In this document: positions 1-8,362 of the stretch, piece by piece
Layout: the number at the start of each line of letters is the position of its first letter
How positions within the stretch are numbered: the stretch's first letter is position 1
NCBI GenBank assembly: GCA_022360275.1
Contig: JAKSDC010000159.1
Coordinates: 1-41,957 of the forward strand
Source: Chlorobiales bacterium
GTDB taxonomy: Bacteria > Bacteroidota > Chlorobiia > Chlorobiales > Chlorobiaceae
Length of the DNA stretch: 41,957 nt
Direction: 5' to 3'
Position numbers and translations under genes: made by a program
The notes under the pieces: generated by a model
What the model saw: the letters and a program-made list of their open reading frames with translations, nothing else
The model's database searches: none
What the model was told of the DNA's origin: nothing

Positions 1-235
1 GTTTTTTTTTGTGGGTATTTTTTGTCGAATATTTGTTTTGTTTTTAGAGTATTGATTCGTTTTTATGCGTCAGAGATCTGCATTGGATCTGCATTTTTCT
101 GAAAGATGTTTTCCAGTATCAGACAGGCATGGCTTTCTTTTTTTGGGTTTTTGCCTGCCGATAGGTAAAATAGTGAAGAATGTGGCTGGCTGCTCTTGTT
201 TTCTCTTTACCATAGATTGAAATGTAAATTCCATT
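1..235. other. Leader stretch without a gene
   Basis: AT-rich sequence with T-runs near the left edge. I see no convincing reading frame, RNA gene or strong palindrome. It presumably holds the promoter and leader of the protease gene that starts at 236, but no clear -35/-10 pair with good spacing stands out and no Shine-Dalgarno sequence precedes the ATG. Confidence 0.4.
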
Positions 236-1888
236 ATGCCTCGAGCTCTGCAGGTGCTACTGATAACAGCAATACTGCTTTTCTGTATTCTGGTCGGTGG
301 TTTTTTCGGTATTCAATTCAGCAGCAGGTTTCAGGGGAACCTCTCAGGTGAGGTTTTCGGTCAGCAGAAAAAAATGCAAGAGGTGTTCAGCATAATTTCC
401 GCTCTTTATGTCGACAAAGTCAGTGATCAGGAACTGGTTGATTCCGGAATCGAGGGGATGACCGAGGCTCTGGATCCGCATACAACATATTTGAAGGCCG
501 ACCAGGTCAGTTTTTCCAATTCTGAATTTGAAGGTAATTTCGAGGGAATAGGCATAGAGTTCGATATTGTGCATGACACCCTGCTTGTTGTAACTCCGCT
601 TTCGGGCGGCCCAAGCGAGTCGGCAGGAATAAAGGCTGGCGACAGGATCATCGCTATCGACACTCTTTCTGCAGCGGGGCTTTCTCCCATGGATGTCATA
701 AACATGCTTCGCGGAAAGAAGGGCTCGGTTGTAACGCTTAAAATATACCGGCCTTACACATCCAGAAGCTTTACGGTGGATATTGTTCGTGACAAAATAC
801 CAACGTACAGTGTCGATGCTTTTTTCATGCTTGACGATATAACCGGATATATCAGGGTGAGCAGGTTTGTTGCAACTACTGCGGATGAGTTCAGAAGTGC
901 AATGGAAAAGCTGCTGGATCAGGGCATGCAAAAGCTCATTATCGATGTACGTGGAAATCCCGGCGGGTATCTTGATCAGGCCGTTGAAATAGCTGATGAA
1001 TTTCTTGCCGAAGGCGAGCTGATAGTATACACGAAAAGCAGGAACGGGGGGGGCGATGAAATGCGTTATACCGCAACTTCGGATGGGATATTTGAACGAC
1101 GTGAAGTTATGGTACTTGTGGACAGGGGAAGCGCGTCTGCGGCAGAAATCCTTGCGGGGGCATTGCAGGACAACGGGAGAGCAAAGATAGCCGGCGAACT
1201 GACATTTGGAAAAGGGCTGGTTCAGCGGCAGTTTGATCTGGAGGACGGTTCGGCCATACGTTTGACGATTGCACGCTATTTTACCCCTTCAGGGAGGCGT
1301 ATACAGCGTGACTTCAGCCCAGGAAGTGAAGGAAGGGAGCAATATTATCAGGAGAGTCACGAAATCAGGGATGGAAAGAAACTCTTTGAGGAAACAGGCA
1401 GTTTACAGGTTGAAAGCGATATTGAGGGCATAACTGTTTTCAGACCTTCTCCGGATCTGTTCAAAAATTCCGGAGGCATTGTTCCCGATTTCTGGATTGT
1501 TGAGCCCCCTGTTGATGATTTCTACAGCAGCCTGTTGACCATGGGGGTTTTTGACGAAACAGCGTTGAGGGTTATTGACGATCCTTCAAATTCCGTGCGA
1601 GGGTATAATGAAGACGTTGAAGGCTTTATGGCCGCCTATGCCGAGGATGATAAGGTCGAGCAGTATCTCCGTGAAATCTGCAAGGAAAAGGGTATCGCTT
1701 TTAACGAGAAATTTTTCAAACAAGAAAAAGAAAATATCCTGTCTGCCGTTAAATCCCGTATAGCACGACAGTTTTTTGGCATAGATGCTCAGATCAGGGT
1801 TCTTGCCGAGGAATCGGACAGTATGCTGCAGTTTGCCCGTGATTATATTCGCCGTAATGATGACGGCATGCGTCGTGACGCGGCATAG
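236..1888 (+). CDS. ctpA: C-terminal processing peptidase (S41A, CtpA/Prc type)
   Basis: A 550-residue serine protease of family S41A, which trims or degrades envelope proteins from their C-termini. Residues about 7-28 form one hydrophobic segment (uncleaved anchor or signal peptide), placing the enzyme in the periplasm. A PDZ domain spans about 100-185, and the DVRGNPGG motif at 237-244 is typical of the family. By spacing to the lysine in the GKG motif, the catalytic pair is Ser301 (GSASAAE) and Lys326. The C-terminal 170 residues are helical and less conserved. ATG 236 is chosen because it directly precedes the signal segment. An eight-G run at 1046-1053 lies inside the gene. Family assignment is firm; substrate unknown. 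Confidence 0.93.
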   Translation: MPRALQVLLITAILLFCILVGGFFGIQFSSRFQGNLSGEVFGQQKKMQEVFSIISALYVDKVSDQELVDSGIEGMTEALDPHTTYLKADQVSFSNSEFEGNFEGIGIEFDIVHDTLLVVTPLSGGPSESAGIKAGDRIIAIDTLSAAGLSPMDVINMLRGKKGSVVTLKIYRPYTSRSFTVDIVRDKIPTYSVDAFFMLDDITGYIRVSRFVATTADEFRSAMEKLLDQGMQKLIIDVRGNPGGYLDQAVEIADEFLAEGELIVYTKSRNGGGDEMRYTATSDGIFERREVMVLVDRGSASAAEILAGALQDNGRAKIAGELTFGKGLVQRQFDLEDGSAIRLTIARYFTPSGRRIQRDFSPGSEGREQYYQESHEIRDGKKLFEETGSLQVESDIEGITVFRPSPDLFKNSGGIVPDFWIVEPPVDDFYSSLLTMGVFDETALRVIDDPSNSVRGYNEDVEGFMAAYAEDDKVEQYLREICKEKGIAFNEKFFKQEKENILSAVKSRIARQFFGIDAQIRVLAEESDSMLQFARDYIRRNDDGMRRDAA

Positions 1889-1948
1889 GGGGCTGCCGCC
1901 ATGAATTTTTTCGCAACAGGTACCAACTAAATCAAACTACCCGTGCTT

Positions 1949-2605
1949 ATGTCTTTGCTTGAAAAAATCCAGAGCAACACCTGTTCACTGCGTTTGCAAA
2001 AAGACTGGCTGAAAATATACACCTGCCCGGTGCCGAGTTCCGATTTTCTTTCGTTTGTAGGCATAGCCGTAATTGATGCGCCACAGCATAGTGTGCTTCA
2101 TCTGCTTTACGATATCGATGCTGCAACGGAATGGGTATGGAAGACCAGAGAGATGAGGATACTCCAGGAGCTGTCCGAAAATGAGGGGAGGATTGTTTAT
2201 CAACTGGTCAGTGCTCCATGGCCTCTTTCGGACAGGGAGATTATCACCCAATCCCAGGGGTACAAAGATCCCAAGACCGGGGAGGTTTTCATCAAAATGA
2301 CAGCCAAACCCGATTTTCTTCCTGAAAACGATAATTATGTGCGTGTAAGGCAGCTTGAAGGTGCCTGGAATATCATGTCTCTTTCCGATGACCAGTGCAG
2401 AGTTGTTTTCAGACTCCATCTGGAGCCTGGAGGGGAAATACCCTCATGGCTCGCGAATATTGCGGTTATCGATACGCCATATAACACCCTGGCGAATATG
2501 CGGGAAATGGTAAAACGTGACAAGTACAAGGTTCCATTGGAAATACCGTTTACCCGTTCTTCAGAGGAGTTCGACAGGAACTACAAAGAGTTTATCACCG
2601 AATAG
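1949..2605 (+). CDS. START/SRPBCC-domain lipid-binding-like protein (copy 1)
   Basis: A 218-residue protein that reads as a single START-type helix-grip domain: an acidic N-terminal helix, then the APWPLSDRE and PSWLANIAVIDTPY stretches typical of bacterial START proteins. START domains hold a hydrophobic ligand such as a lipid or sterol; the ligand here is unknown. There is no signal peptide or membrane segment, so it is probably cytoplasmic. ATG 1949 is preferred to GTG 1943, two codons upstream; neither has a clear ribosome binding site. It lies 60 nt after the protease and 55 nt before a second START gene that resembles it in layout (both have a W-P-(L/F)-x-(D/K)-R-E motif), suggesting tandem duplication. 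Confidence 0.8.
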   Translation: MSLLEKIQSNTCSLRLQKDWLKIYTCPVPSSDFLSFVGIAVIDAPQHSVLHLLYDIDAATEWVWKTREMRILQELSENEGRIVYQLVSAPWPLSDREIITQSQGYKDPKTGEVFIKMTAKPDFLPENDNYVRVRQLEGAWNIMSLSDDQCRVVFRLHLEPGGEIPSWLANIAVIDTPYNTLANMREMVKRDKYKVPLEIPFTRSSEEFDRNYKEFITE

Positions 2606-2660
2606 ATGCCTTCCGAACCGGGAAATAGATGTTTTTTAAATAGTAAAGGTTTACAACAAC

Positions 2661-3284
2661 ATGGATTTCGAGGGAGCCAGGGAGAACAACTGGGAGTTTC
2701 GTGTAGAGCACAAAAATATCAGTATTTATTCGGCAAGGATGAGAAACACTCCTCTGCTTGGCTTTAAAGGTATTATTGCTTTCCCTGTATCGTTGAGACG
2801 TCTTATCAGCCTGTTTCATGATACCGGTAGTTACAAAAGGTGGGTGCACCAGCTTTCAAGTCTGAAAGTGCTGGAAAAAGGCGACCATCTCGAGTATGTC
2901 ATTCACCAAGTGATCAACACTCCCTGGCCATTTCCAAAAAGAGAAGTGATTGTTCGCACAGGACTGGATACAGAGGGGGATAACGGTATCGCTGTTACGA
3001 TGAAGTCAGAGCCTGATTATATTCCGGCTAATCCTGGTAATTTCAGGATCAGAGAGACCTATGGAAAGTGGATTTTCGAACCTCAGGAAAACGATGTGGT
3101 TCGGATAACGTTTATCATGTATGTTGATCCCGGAAAAGATGTACCTCCGCCTATGAGCAATACGGCGATGTTCGAGGTTCCCTTTTACTCGCTTCAGAAT
3201 CTCAGAAACCTTGCTTTTGACAAAAGCTACAATCCTTCGTACCCGGAAGAGGTTGACGAGTACATTTCCATCGGTGAAGGTTAA
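2661..3284 (+). CDS. START/SRPBCC-domain lipid-binding-like protein (copy 2)
   Basis: A 207-residue single START-type domain, a diverged paralogue of the gene just upstream. Shared landmarks are the NTPWPFPKREV segment, the SEPDYIPANPGNFRIR segment (KPDFLPENDNYVRVR in copy 1) and a late PPPMSNTAMFEVPFYSLQNLR helix region. No signal peptide or transmembrane segment is visible. Its stop codon (3282-3284) overlaps the stop codon of the convergent kinase gene (3281-3283 on the minus strand), so there is no room for a terminator between them. The ligand is unknown. Calling it a START-domain protein is solid; anything more specific would be a guess. Confidence 0.8.
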   Translation: MDFEGARENNWEFRVEHKNISIYSARMRNTPLLGFKGIIAFPVSLRRLISLFHDTGSYKRWVHQLSSLKVLEKGDHLEYVIHQVINTPWPFPKREVIVRTGLDTEGDNGIAVTMKSEPDYIPANPGNFRIRETYGKWIFEPQENDVVRITFIMYVDPGKDVPPPMSNTAMFEVPFYSLQNLRNLAFDKSYNPSYPEEVDEYISIGEG

Positions 3285-4258
3285 GGGTTGAAGTGCTCTT
3301 GGCAGGCTTTAAAGAGTTTTTCCGGATTAACCGGAACCGCTCCGACTTCCTGGCAAACCGTTCCGGCGGCAAGGTTTGCTATTGCCGCACTTGTTTCGAT
3401 GTTCAGACCCGCTGCAAATCCCAGGGACAGCATGCCGATAACGGTATCTCCGGCACCTGAGACATCAGCAACTTCGAGCGATGAAGCCGGTATATGGGTA
3501 AAGCGGTCATTGCATATTGTCAGGCCTTTTTCGCTTCTCGTCACGACAAGATGCCTGCACTGCATTTTTTCCATAAGCTTTCGACAGGCATGTTCTATGT
3601 CACTGTCCGTATTGTTCAATGCGGTGCCGAGAGAAGAGGCGATTTCCGTAAGATTGGGTTTGAATACTGTGCAGCCGTTATAGCTGAAAAAACCTTTCAT
3701 TTTGGGGTCTACGAAAACCGGTACCGTATGTGACGAAGCTGATGCTATGATCCTGCTGACGAGGGAGGGGGTCAGTGCGCCTTTGTTGTAATCCTGGAGC
3801 ACTATGGCATCGAGCGAGTCGATAGAGTCTTTCAAATGCCTCTCAATGAAGCTTTCCGCAGCCGCTCCAGCCTCATCACGGCTTTCGTAATCTACTCGTG
3901 CAATATGATGATTCTGGGAAAGTATCCTGGTCTTGCAGGTTGTCGGTCTTGCAGGATCATGAAACAGGTGTTCTGGTGAGAGTCCCTGGCTGCGCATAAG
4001 ATCCATCAGGGCCATTGCATTGTTATCGTTGCCGATTATGCCTAACAGCAACGTGTCCGCGCCCATGGCTCGGATGTTTACTGCAACGTTGGCCGCTCCT
4101 CCCAACCTGAGTGTTTCGTGGGAAACATCGACTACAGGAACAGGATATTCGGGAGAAATCCGCGAGACGTGGCCGAAAATGTATCTGTCGAGCATAATAT
4201 CCCCGACAACAGCTATCCTTTTTGCTTGAAATGATTTAAATAACGCATCTATATCCAT
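3281..4258 (-). CDS. rfaE1: D-glycero-beta-D-manno-heptose-7-phosphate kinase (RfaE domain I)
   Basis: A 325-residue PfkB/ribokinase-family sugar kinase of the RfaE1/HldE-N type. It phosphorylates C1 of heptose-7-phosphate on the way to ADP-heptose for the LPS core. Diagnostic stretches are VVGDIMLDRYIFG and RISPEYPVPV near the N-terminus, the GGAANVAVN substrate loop, and the C-terminal anion-hole signature DVSGAGDTVIG with the catalytic Asp. The cytidylyl/adenylyltransferase half found in bifunctional HldE is absent, so the second activity must be a separate gene. Start chosen at MDID (4258); an in-frame ATG at 4264 is equally possible and an upstream frame extends to 4321. No Shine-Dalgarno sequence is seen. 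Confidence 0.88.
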   Translation of the reverse strand: MDIDALFKSFQAKRIAVVGDIMLDRYIFGHVSRISPEYPVPVVDVSHETLRLGGAANVAVNIRAMGADTLLLGIIGNDNNAMALMDLMRSQGLSPEHLFHDPARPTTCKTRILSQNHHIARVDYESRDEAGAAAESFIERHLKDSIDSLDAIVLQDYNKGALTPSLVSRIIASASSHTVPVFVDPKMKGFFSYNGCTVFKPNLTEIASSLGTALNNTDSDIEHACRKLMEKMQCRHLVVTRSEKGLTICNDRFTHIPASSLEVADVSGAGDTVIGMLSLGFAAGLNIETSAAIANLAAGTVCQEVGAVPVNPEKLFKACQEHFNP

Positions 4259-4422
4259 TGACATGCAGAGGGAGGTGTTGGTTCGATAATGTCTGCACAA
4301 TTCCTTATTGTTATTGTACAATAACGACAGTTGCTCTGAAAGCCCCGGAGCGTTCCATGTAGGGAATATATAAAAGCGCCCTGTATATCTAAGAGCGGAG
4401 TTTGCTGTGAAGCGGTTATAAC

Positions 4423-4451
4423 TTTTGAATTTTTACTTTTTTTGCTATAAT
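4423..4451 (+). promoter_or_regulatory. Putative sigma70-type promoter of the ffh operon
   Basis: A perfect TATAAT at 4446-4451 with a TTTTGA-like -35 at 4423-4428 (17-nt spacer). The overlapping TTGAAT at 4425-4430 would give a 15-nt spacer. It lies 47 nt before the ffh ATG, in the gap between divergent rfaE1 and ffh. Sequence inspection only. Confidence 0.5.
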
Positions 4452-4497
4452 TAAAGCTATCCATTTTTGGGTTGTAAAGAGAATAAAGTCACACGAA

Positions 4498-5847
4498 ATG
4501 TTTGATAACCTAAGCGACAAGTTAGAGTCTACTTTTAAAAAGCTGGCGGGTCAGGCGACGATCAATGAGGTGAATATCGGTATAGCCATGCGCGATATCA
4601 AACGTGCTTTGCTGAGTGCCGATGTCAATTACAAGGTTGCCAAGAAATTCGTAGAGGACGTCAGGGAAAAAGCATTGGGTCAGGATGTCGTGAAAAGTGT
4701 TTCTCCTGCCCAGATGATTGTGAAAATAGTCAGCGATGAGTTGACCGAGATCATGGGAGGAGAAAACGAGTCCCTTGATCTAAACACGAAAAAACTTCCC
4801 GCTGTCATTATGGTTGCCGGTTTGCAGGGTTCGGGTAAAACCACATTTTGCGCAAAGCTGGCAAAGCGCTTGAAAAAAAACGGCAAACATCCTTTACTTA
4901 TTGCTGCTGACGTTTACCGCCCGGCTGCGGTTGACCAGCTTAAAACGCTTGGTGAGCAGGTCGAGGTTCCGGTGTTTGCTCTGGATGGACAGGATGCATT
5001 GAAGACCGCTCTCGGAGGTGTCGATTCGGCCAGACAGGGTGGCAACGATGTCGTGATTGTGGATACGGCCGGACGTTTACAGGTTGACGAAGACATGATG
5101 GCAGAGGCGGAAGCGCTCAAGGCGAAGCTCAAGCCCGAAGAGCTGCTGTTTGTGGTCGATGCGATGATCGGACAGGAGGCAGTCAATACGGCGAAAGTAT
5201 TCAATGAGCGCCTTGATTTCGACGGTGTTGTTCTGACAAAGCTCGATGGTGACGCCCGGGGCGGATCGGCTCTTTCAATCAGGCAGGTTGTCGACAAGCC
5301 GATCAAGTTTATGAGCGTCGGTGAAAAGGTTGATGATCTGGACATTTTTTACCCTGACCGCATGGCCCAGCGTATCCTTGGTATGGGCGATATTGTCAGT
5401 TTTGTTGAAAAAGCTCAGGAAACGCTCGATCTTGAAAAAACGCGCAAGATGCAGTCGCGTTTGCTTAAAAATGAGTTTGATCTCGATGACTTTTATGATC
5501 AGTTGCAGCAGTTGAAGAAAATGGGGTCGATACAGGGGCTTGTTGAAATGGTGCCGGGCCTCAATAAGATGCTTCCTAAGCAGGATCTTGACGGTCTTGA
5601 CTTCAAACCTATCGAGGCTATTATCTCTTCAATGACGAAACAGGAAAGAGCAACGCCTGAAATTATCAACGGCAGCCGCAGGCAGAGAATTGCAAAAGGC
5701 AGCGGAACACGTGTTCAGGATGTCAACATGTTGCTCAAGCAATTCAAGGAGATGAAGAAGATGATGAGCTCGGTAACCAAGATGACAAACTCGGGCCGTA
5801 AGATATTGCCCCAGAATCTGCCGCTTGAAAAGCTTTTAAAGCGTTAA
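4498..5847 (+). CDS. ffh: Signal recognition particle GTPase Ffh (SRP54)
   Basis: A 449-residue SRP54-type GTPase that binds signal sequences and SRP RNA and delivers ribosomes to FtsY at the membrane. The N domain (about 1-90) is followed by the G domain with the P-loop GLQGSGKTT, the DVYRPAAVDQL insertion-box region, DTAGR and TKLDGDARGG. The methionine-rich M domain (about 300-449) ends with RIAKGSGTRVQDVN, the SRP RNA-binding helix-turn-helix, and KEMKKMMSS. The length is normal. It is the first gene of ffh-rpsP-rimM-trmD-rplS, a conserved bacterial arrangement of secretion and ribosome genes. The ATG at 4498 begins MFDNLSDKLE, the standard family start. Confidence 0.97.
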   Translation: MFDNLSDKLESTFKKLAGQATINEVNIGIAMRDIKRALLSADVNYKVAKKFVEDVREKALGQDVVKSVSPAQMIVKIVSDELTEIMGGENESLDLNTKKLPAVIMVAGLQGSGKTTFCAKLAKRLKKNGKHPLLIAADVYRPAAVDQLKTLGEQVEVPVFALDGQDALKTALGGVDSARQGGNDVVIVDTAGRLQVDEDMMAEAEALKAKLKPEELLFVVDAMIGQEAVNTAKVFNERLDFDGVVLTKLDGDARGGSALSIRQVVDKPIKFMSVGEKVDDLDIFYPDRMAQRILGMGDIVSFVEKAQETLDLEKTRKMQSRLLKNEFDLDDFYDQLQQLKKMGSIQGLVEMVPGLNKMLPKQDLDGLDFKPIEAIISSMTKQERATPEIINGSRRQRIAKGSGTRVQDVNMLLKQFKEMKKMMSSVTKMTNSGRKILPQNLPLEKLLKR

Positions 5848-5891
5848 CTGTTATTTTTACTTTACAATCAACTTAAAAACCTACATTAGCA

Positions 5892-6314
5892 TTGGTTAAA
5901 ATCAGACTTAGAAGAGCGGGAAGAAAGAAATTGCCTTATTACCAGATCGTTGCTGCTGACGCACGTGCTCCGAGAGACGGTAAATTCCTTGAAGTGATCG
6001 GTAACTATCAGCCGACCGCAAAGCCTCATGCAATTACCATAGATAAAGAACGGGCAGCTTACTGGCTGGGGGTTGGTGCTCAGCCGACTACCACGGTTCG
6101 TAGCCTGATTCGCGCTACCGGCCTGCTTCATGAGCTGAACATGAAACGCAGAGGGAGGAGTGATGAGGAGATCGTTGCTGAAATGGAAAAATGGCAGGAA
6201 CGTGAGGCTGGAAGACGACAGAAAAGGCTTGCTGTAAAAACGCGCCGACGTCAGGCGAAAAAAAACGCAGAAGCACAGGAGTTGACAGCGTCAGCAGCCG
6301 AGGGTGAAGAATAA
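5892..6314 (+). CDS. rpsP: 30S ribosomal protein S16 (bS16)
   Basis: A 140-residue bS16, a small-subunit assembly protein that binds 16S rRNA. The N-terminus MVKIRLRRAGRKKLPYYQIVAADARAPRDGKFLE is diagnostic. The initiation codon is TTG at 5892, because the conserved V-K-I-R residues follow immediately and no ATG fits; this may lower initiation efficiency. The C-terminal about 55 residues form a lysine-, arginine- and alanine-rich helical tail ending in an acidic stretch, longer than the roughly 80-90-residue core. Second gene of the ffh operon, 44 nt after ffh. Confidence 0.96.
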   Translation: MVKIRLRRAGRKKLPYYQIVAADARAPRDGKFLEVIGNYQPTAKPHAITIDKERAAYWLGVGAQPTTTVRSLIRATGLLHELNMKRRGRSDEEIVAEMEKWQEREAGRRQKRLAVKTRRRQAKKNAEAQELTASAAEGEE

Positions 6315-6374
6315 AGGATTTTTTGTCGGCTTGGTGAAGAATATTGGCGGGCACCTTGAATGTTAGGTGCTAAA

Positions 6375-6881
6375 ATGATGGAATTATACCTTGTCGGTAA
6401 GATCCTCAAAGCCAAAGGTTTGAAAGGCGAGGTGAAAATTTTGCCGATCACCGATTATCCCGGGAGTTTTCTTGAACGAAAGGTTTTTTATGTCGGGAAA
6501 AACGAGAGGGAGGCAGTTCGCCGGGAAGCTTTGCGGGGAGAGTTGCGGAACGGCTTTGCCTATCTTCTGTTTTCAGGGATAGAGTGCAGGGAGGAGGCTG
6601 AAGAGGCTGCAGGAAGCAAGATCTATGTATCTGCCGATGCCCTGGTTCCTCTACCTCCCGACAGGGCGTATCTGCACGAGTTGAAAGGTTTGAAAGTACT
6701 CAATGAATCTTTTGAAGAGGTTGGTGTTGTACATGATGTACTGAAAATGCCGGCTCATGAGGTGTATGAGATACAGTGCGAAGAGCGCACGGTTCTTGTT
6801 CCTGCGATCGAGGAGTTTGTTGAAGAGATTGTGATTGAGAAAGGATATATGGTGTTGAAACGGGTAGAGGAGTTTCTGTAA
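6375..6881 (+). CDS. rimM: 16S rRNA processing protein RimM
   Basis: A roughly 168-residue RimM, which helps mature the 30S head domain and binds S19. The N-terminal RimM barrel opens with MELYLVGKILKAKGLKGEVKI. The C-terminal PRC-barrel includes LHELKGLKV, the VGVVHDVLKMPAHEVYEI stretch and VLVPAIEEFVEEIV, all typical. Upstream in-frame ATGs exist at 6360 and 6375. I chose 6375 because an AGGTG at 6364-6368 sits a reasonable distance ahead; the adjacent ATG at 6378 would serve equally well. It lies between rpsP and trmD, its usual place. Confidence 0.93.
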   Translation: MMELYLVGKILKAKGLKGEVKILPITDYPGSFLERKVFYVGKNEREAVRREALRGELRNGFAYLLFSGIECREEAEEAAGSKIYVSADALVPLPPDRAYLHELKGLKVLNESFEEVGVVHDVLKMPAHEVYEIQCEERTVLVPAIEEFVEEIVIEKGYMVLKRVEEFL

Positions 6882-6968
6882 AGCCGCTCGGGTTGTTCTT
6901 GTACAATTTGCTGAAAACCTGAATGGATCGGGGCACATAAGCGATCATTTCAGGAAAAGTCTTTATGC

Positions 6969-7682
6969 ATGGAGCCATTACGGATGGATGTCATTTCCGT
7001 CATTCCCGGCTTTTTCGAGTCGCCTCTCGATAAGGGGTTGCTTGGTATAGCCGGGAAAAAGGAACTCGTCCGCATACAGATTCATAATCTTCATGATTAT
7101 GGCCTGGGAAAGTACAAGCAGGTCGATGATACTCCTTTTGGCGGCGGGGCAGGAATGGTAATCAGACCGGAACCTGTGTTTGCCTGTATAGAAGGATTGT
7201 TTGCAGAGCGCTCGTACGATGCCGTAATTTTTATGACTCCCGATGGAGACAGGCTCGACCAGCCGACTGCAAACCGGCTTTCAAGGTTGAAAAATCTGAT
7301 TATATTGTGCGGCCATTACAAGGCTGTCGATGAGAGGGTCAGAAAAAAGCTTGTTACCATGGAGATTTCTGTGGGTGATATCGTTCTTTCAGGCGGGGAA
7401 ATTCCGGCGTTGCTGTTGATGGATGCCGTTGCAAGACTTATCCCCGGCGCTCTTGGCGACAGCGAGTCGGCTTTGACCGATTCGTTTCAGACAGGTTTGC
7501 TTGATTGTGAATACTATACACGGCCCGCTGAATTCAGGGGGATGCATGTGCCGGATGTTCTGCGGTCAGGACATCATAAAAAAATTGAAGAATGGAGAAA
7601 TGAAAACGCCTTGAAACGCACAATGGAGAGGCGTCCTGATCTTCTCGACAGGGACGGTATTGAAGAGTTAAGGAAAAAATAA
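6969..7682 (+). CDS. trmD: tRNA (guanine-37-N1)-methyltransferase TrmD
   Basis: A 237-residue SPOUT-class methyltransferase that makes m1G37 in tRNAs reading CNN codons, preventing +1 frameshifts; it acts as a dimer. The trefoil-knot SAM site is visible as LCGHYKAVDERV, EISVGDIVLSGGEIPALLLMD and the GALGDSESALTDSF loop, followed by YYTRPAEFRGMHVPDVL and the C-terminal tRNA-binding helices. ATG 6969 begins MEPLRMDVISVIP; homologues usually begin close to the second Met (6984), so the first five residues may not be real. Fourth gene of the operon, 87 nt after rimM. Confidence 0.96.
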   Translation: MEPLRMDVISVIPGFFESPLDKGLLGIAGKKELVRIQIHNLHDYGLGKYKQVDDTPFGGGAGMVIRPEPVFACIEGLFAERSYDAVIFMTPDGDRLDQPTANRLSRLKNLIILCGHYKAVDERVRKKLVTMEISVGDIVLSGGEIPALLLMDAVARLIPGALGDSESALTDSFQTGLLDCEYYTRPAEFRGMHVPDVLRSGHHKKIEEWRNENALKRTMERRPDLLDRDGIEELRKK

Positions 7683-7698
7683 CGTTAACATATTTATC

Positions 7699-8058
7699 AT
7701 GGATCAGTTAATTCAGCTGGTGGAAACAGCACAGCAAAGAAATGACCTGCCGGAAATTCGGCCGGGGGATACAGTGAGATTGCAGCTGAAAGTTATCGAA
7801 GGTGAAAAAGAGCGCCTGCAGGCTTTCGAGGGCGTCGTTATCAGTGAAAGGGGAACTGGGGCATCGAAAACCGTTACCGTTCGTAAGATTTCAAACGGTA
7901 TAGGTGTCGAACGTATCATTCCATTGAGCTCGCCGAACATCGAGAGTATCAACGTGCTGAAAAACGGTAAGACACGCCGTGCGAAACTTTTCTATCTCAG
8001 AAAACGTACCGGCAAGGCGGCTCTGAAAGTCAAGGAGCGCAAAACCGTCACGTCATAG
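7699..8058 (+). CDS. rplS: 50S ribosomal protein L19 (bL19)
   Basis: A 119-residue bL19, which lies at the interface of the 50S and 30S subunits. The conserved core FRPGDTV-like (IRPGDTVRLQLKVIEGEKERLQAFEGVVI) and GIGVERIIPLSSPNIESI and LFYLRKRTGKAALKVKE segments are all present, and the length is standard. Last gene of the ffh operon, 16 nt after trmD. A strong stem-loop with a T-run follows about 55 nt downstream. Confidence 0.97.
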   Translation: MDQLIQLVETAQQRNDLPEIRPGDTVRLQLKVIEGEKERLQAFEGVVISERGTGASKTVTVRKISNGIGVERIIPLSSPNIESINVLKNGKTRRAKLFYLRKRTGKAALKVKERKTVTS

Positions 8059-8112
8059 CGCGTTTTCCGCAGACCGTTTCTATTGCCCGTTATCTGCGAG
8101 TTGGTGAGAATG

Positions 8113-8140
8113 AAAAAGCCTGATGGTTGTCGGGCTTTTT
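8113..8140. terminator. Stem-loop terminator after rplS, symmetric in both directions
   Basis: AAAAAGCCTG (8113-8122) pairs with CGGGCTTTTT (8131-8140), including one G-T pair, around an 8-nt loop. The A-run on one arm and T-run on the other make it a bidirectional intrinsic terminator. It closes the ffh operon on the plus strand and would also serve the small minus-strand frame ending at 8173. Confidence 0.85.
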
Positions 8141-8172
8141 GGCGTTTGCTTCGCCATAAGGCAAAACCGTTT

Positions 8173-8262
8173 TTACGTTTCCTTTTTGAATGCTGACTTG
8201 CCGTTGTAATCGGCGAAGCGGTACTCGTAATAGAGAAGGGTGATTTTTTCTTTTTTTGTCAT
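8173..8262 (-). CDS. Possible 29-residue small protein or gene remnant
   Basis: A short frame beginning MTKKEKITLLYYEYRF and ending in KSAFKKET, in the gap between rplS and the glycosylase gene. It is rich in Tyr, Lys and Glu and reads like real protein. The same frame stays open upstream of the ATG for about 50 codons, overlapping the 5' end of the glycosylase gene, but has no ATG there; so it could instead be the surviving C-terminus of a decayed gene. The two-way terminator at 8113-8140 lies just past its stop. No Shine-Dalgarno sequence is visible. I do not recognise the sequence. Confidence 0.3.
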   Translation of the reverse strand: MTKKEKITLLYYEYRFADYNGKSAFKKET

Positions 8263-8362
8263 CTTCGGGTCTGCCCGTGAAAGCCGAACTTCTGTTTCAC
8301 AGGGTGTGACCCGGAGATTCCAATACTGGATACGACTTTCTTGTCGAATAAGGAGATGGTTT

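Noticed and set aside
344..931. 195-codon minus-strand frame inside the protease gene
   Set aside because: Fully antisense to a well-supported S41 protease; no family-like motifs.
8240..8362. Upstream extension of the MutY-like gene from ATG 8240
   Set aside because: Sequence is unlike the family and a GTG with an excellent AAGGAG site lies at 8363.
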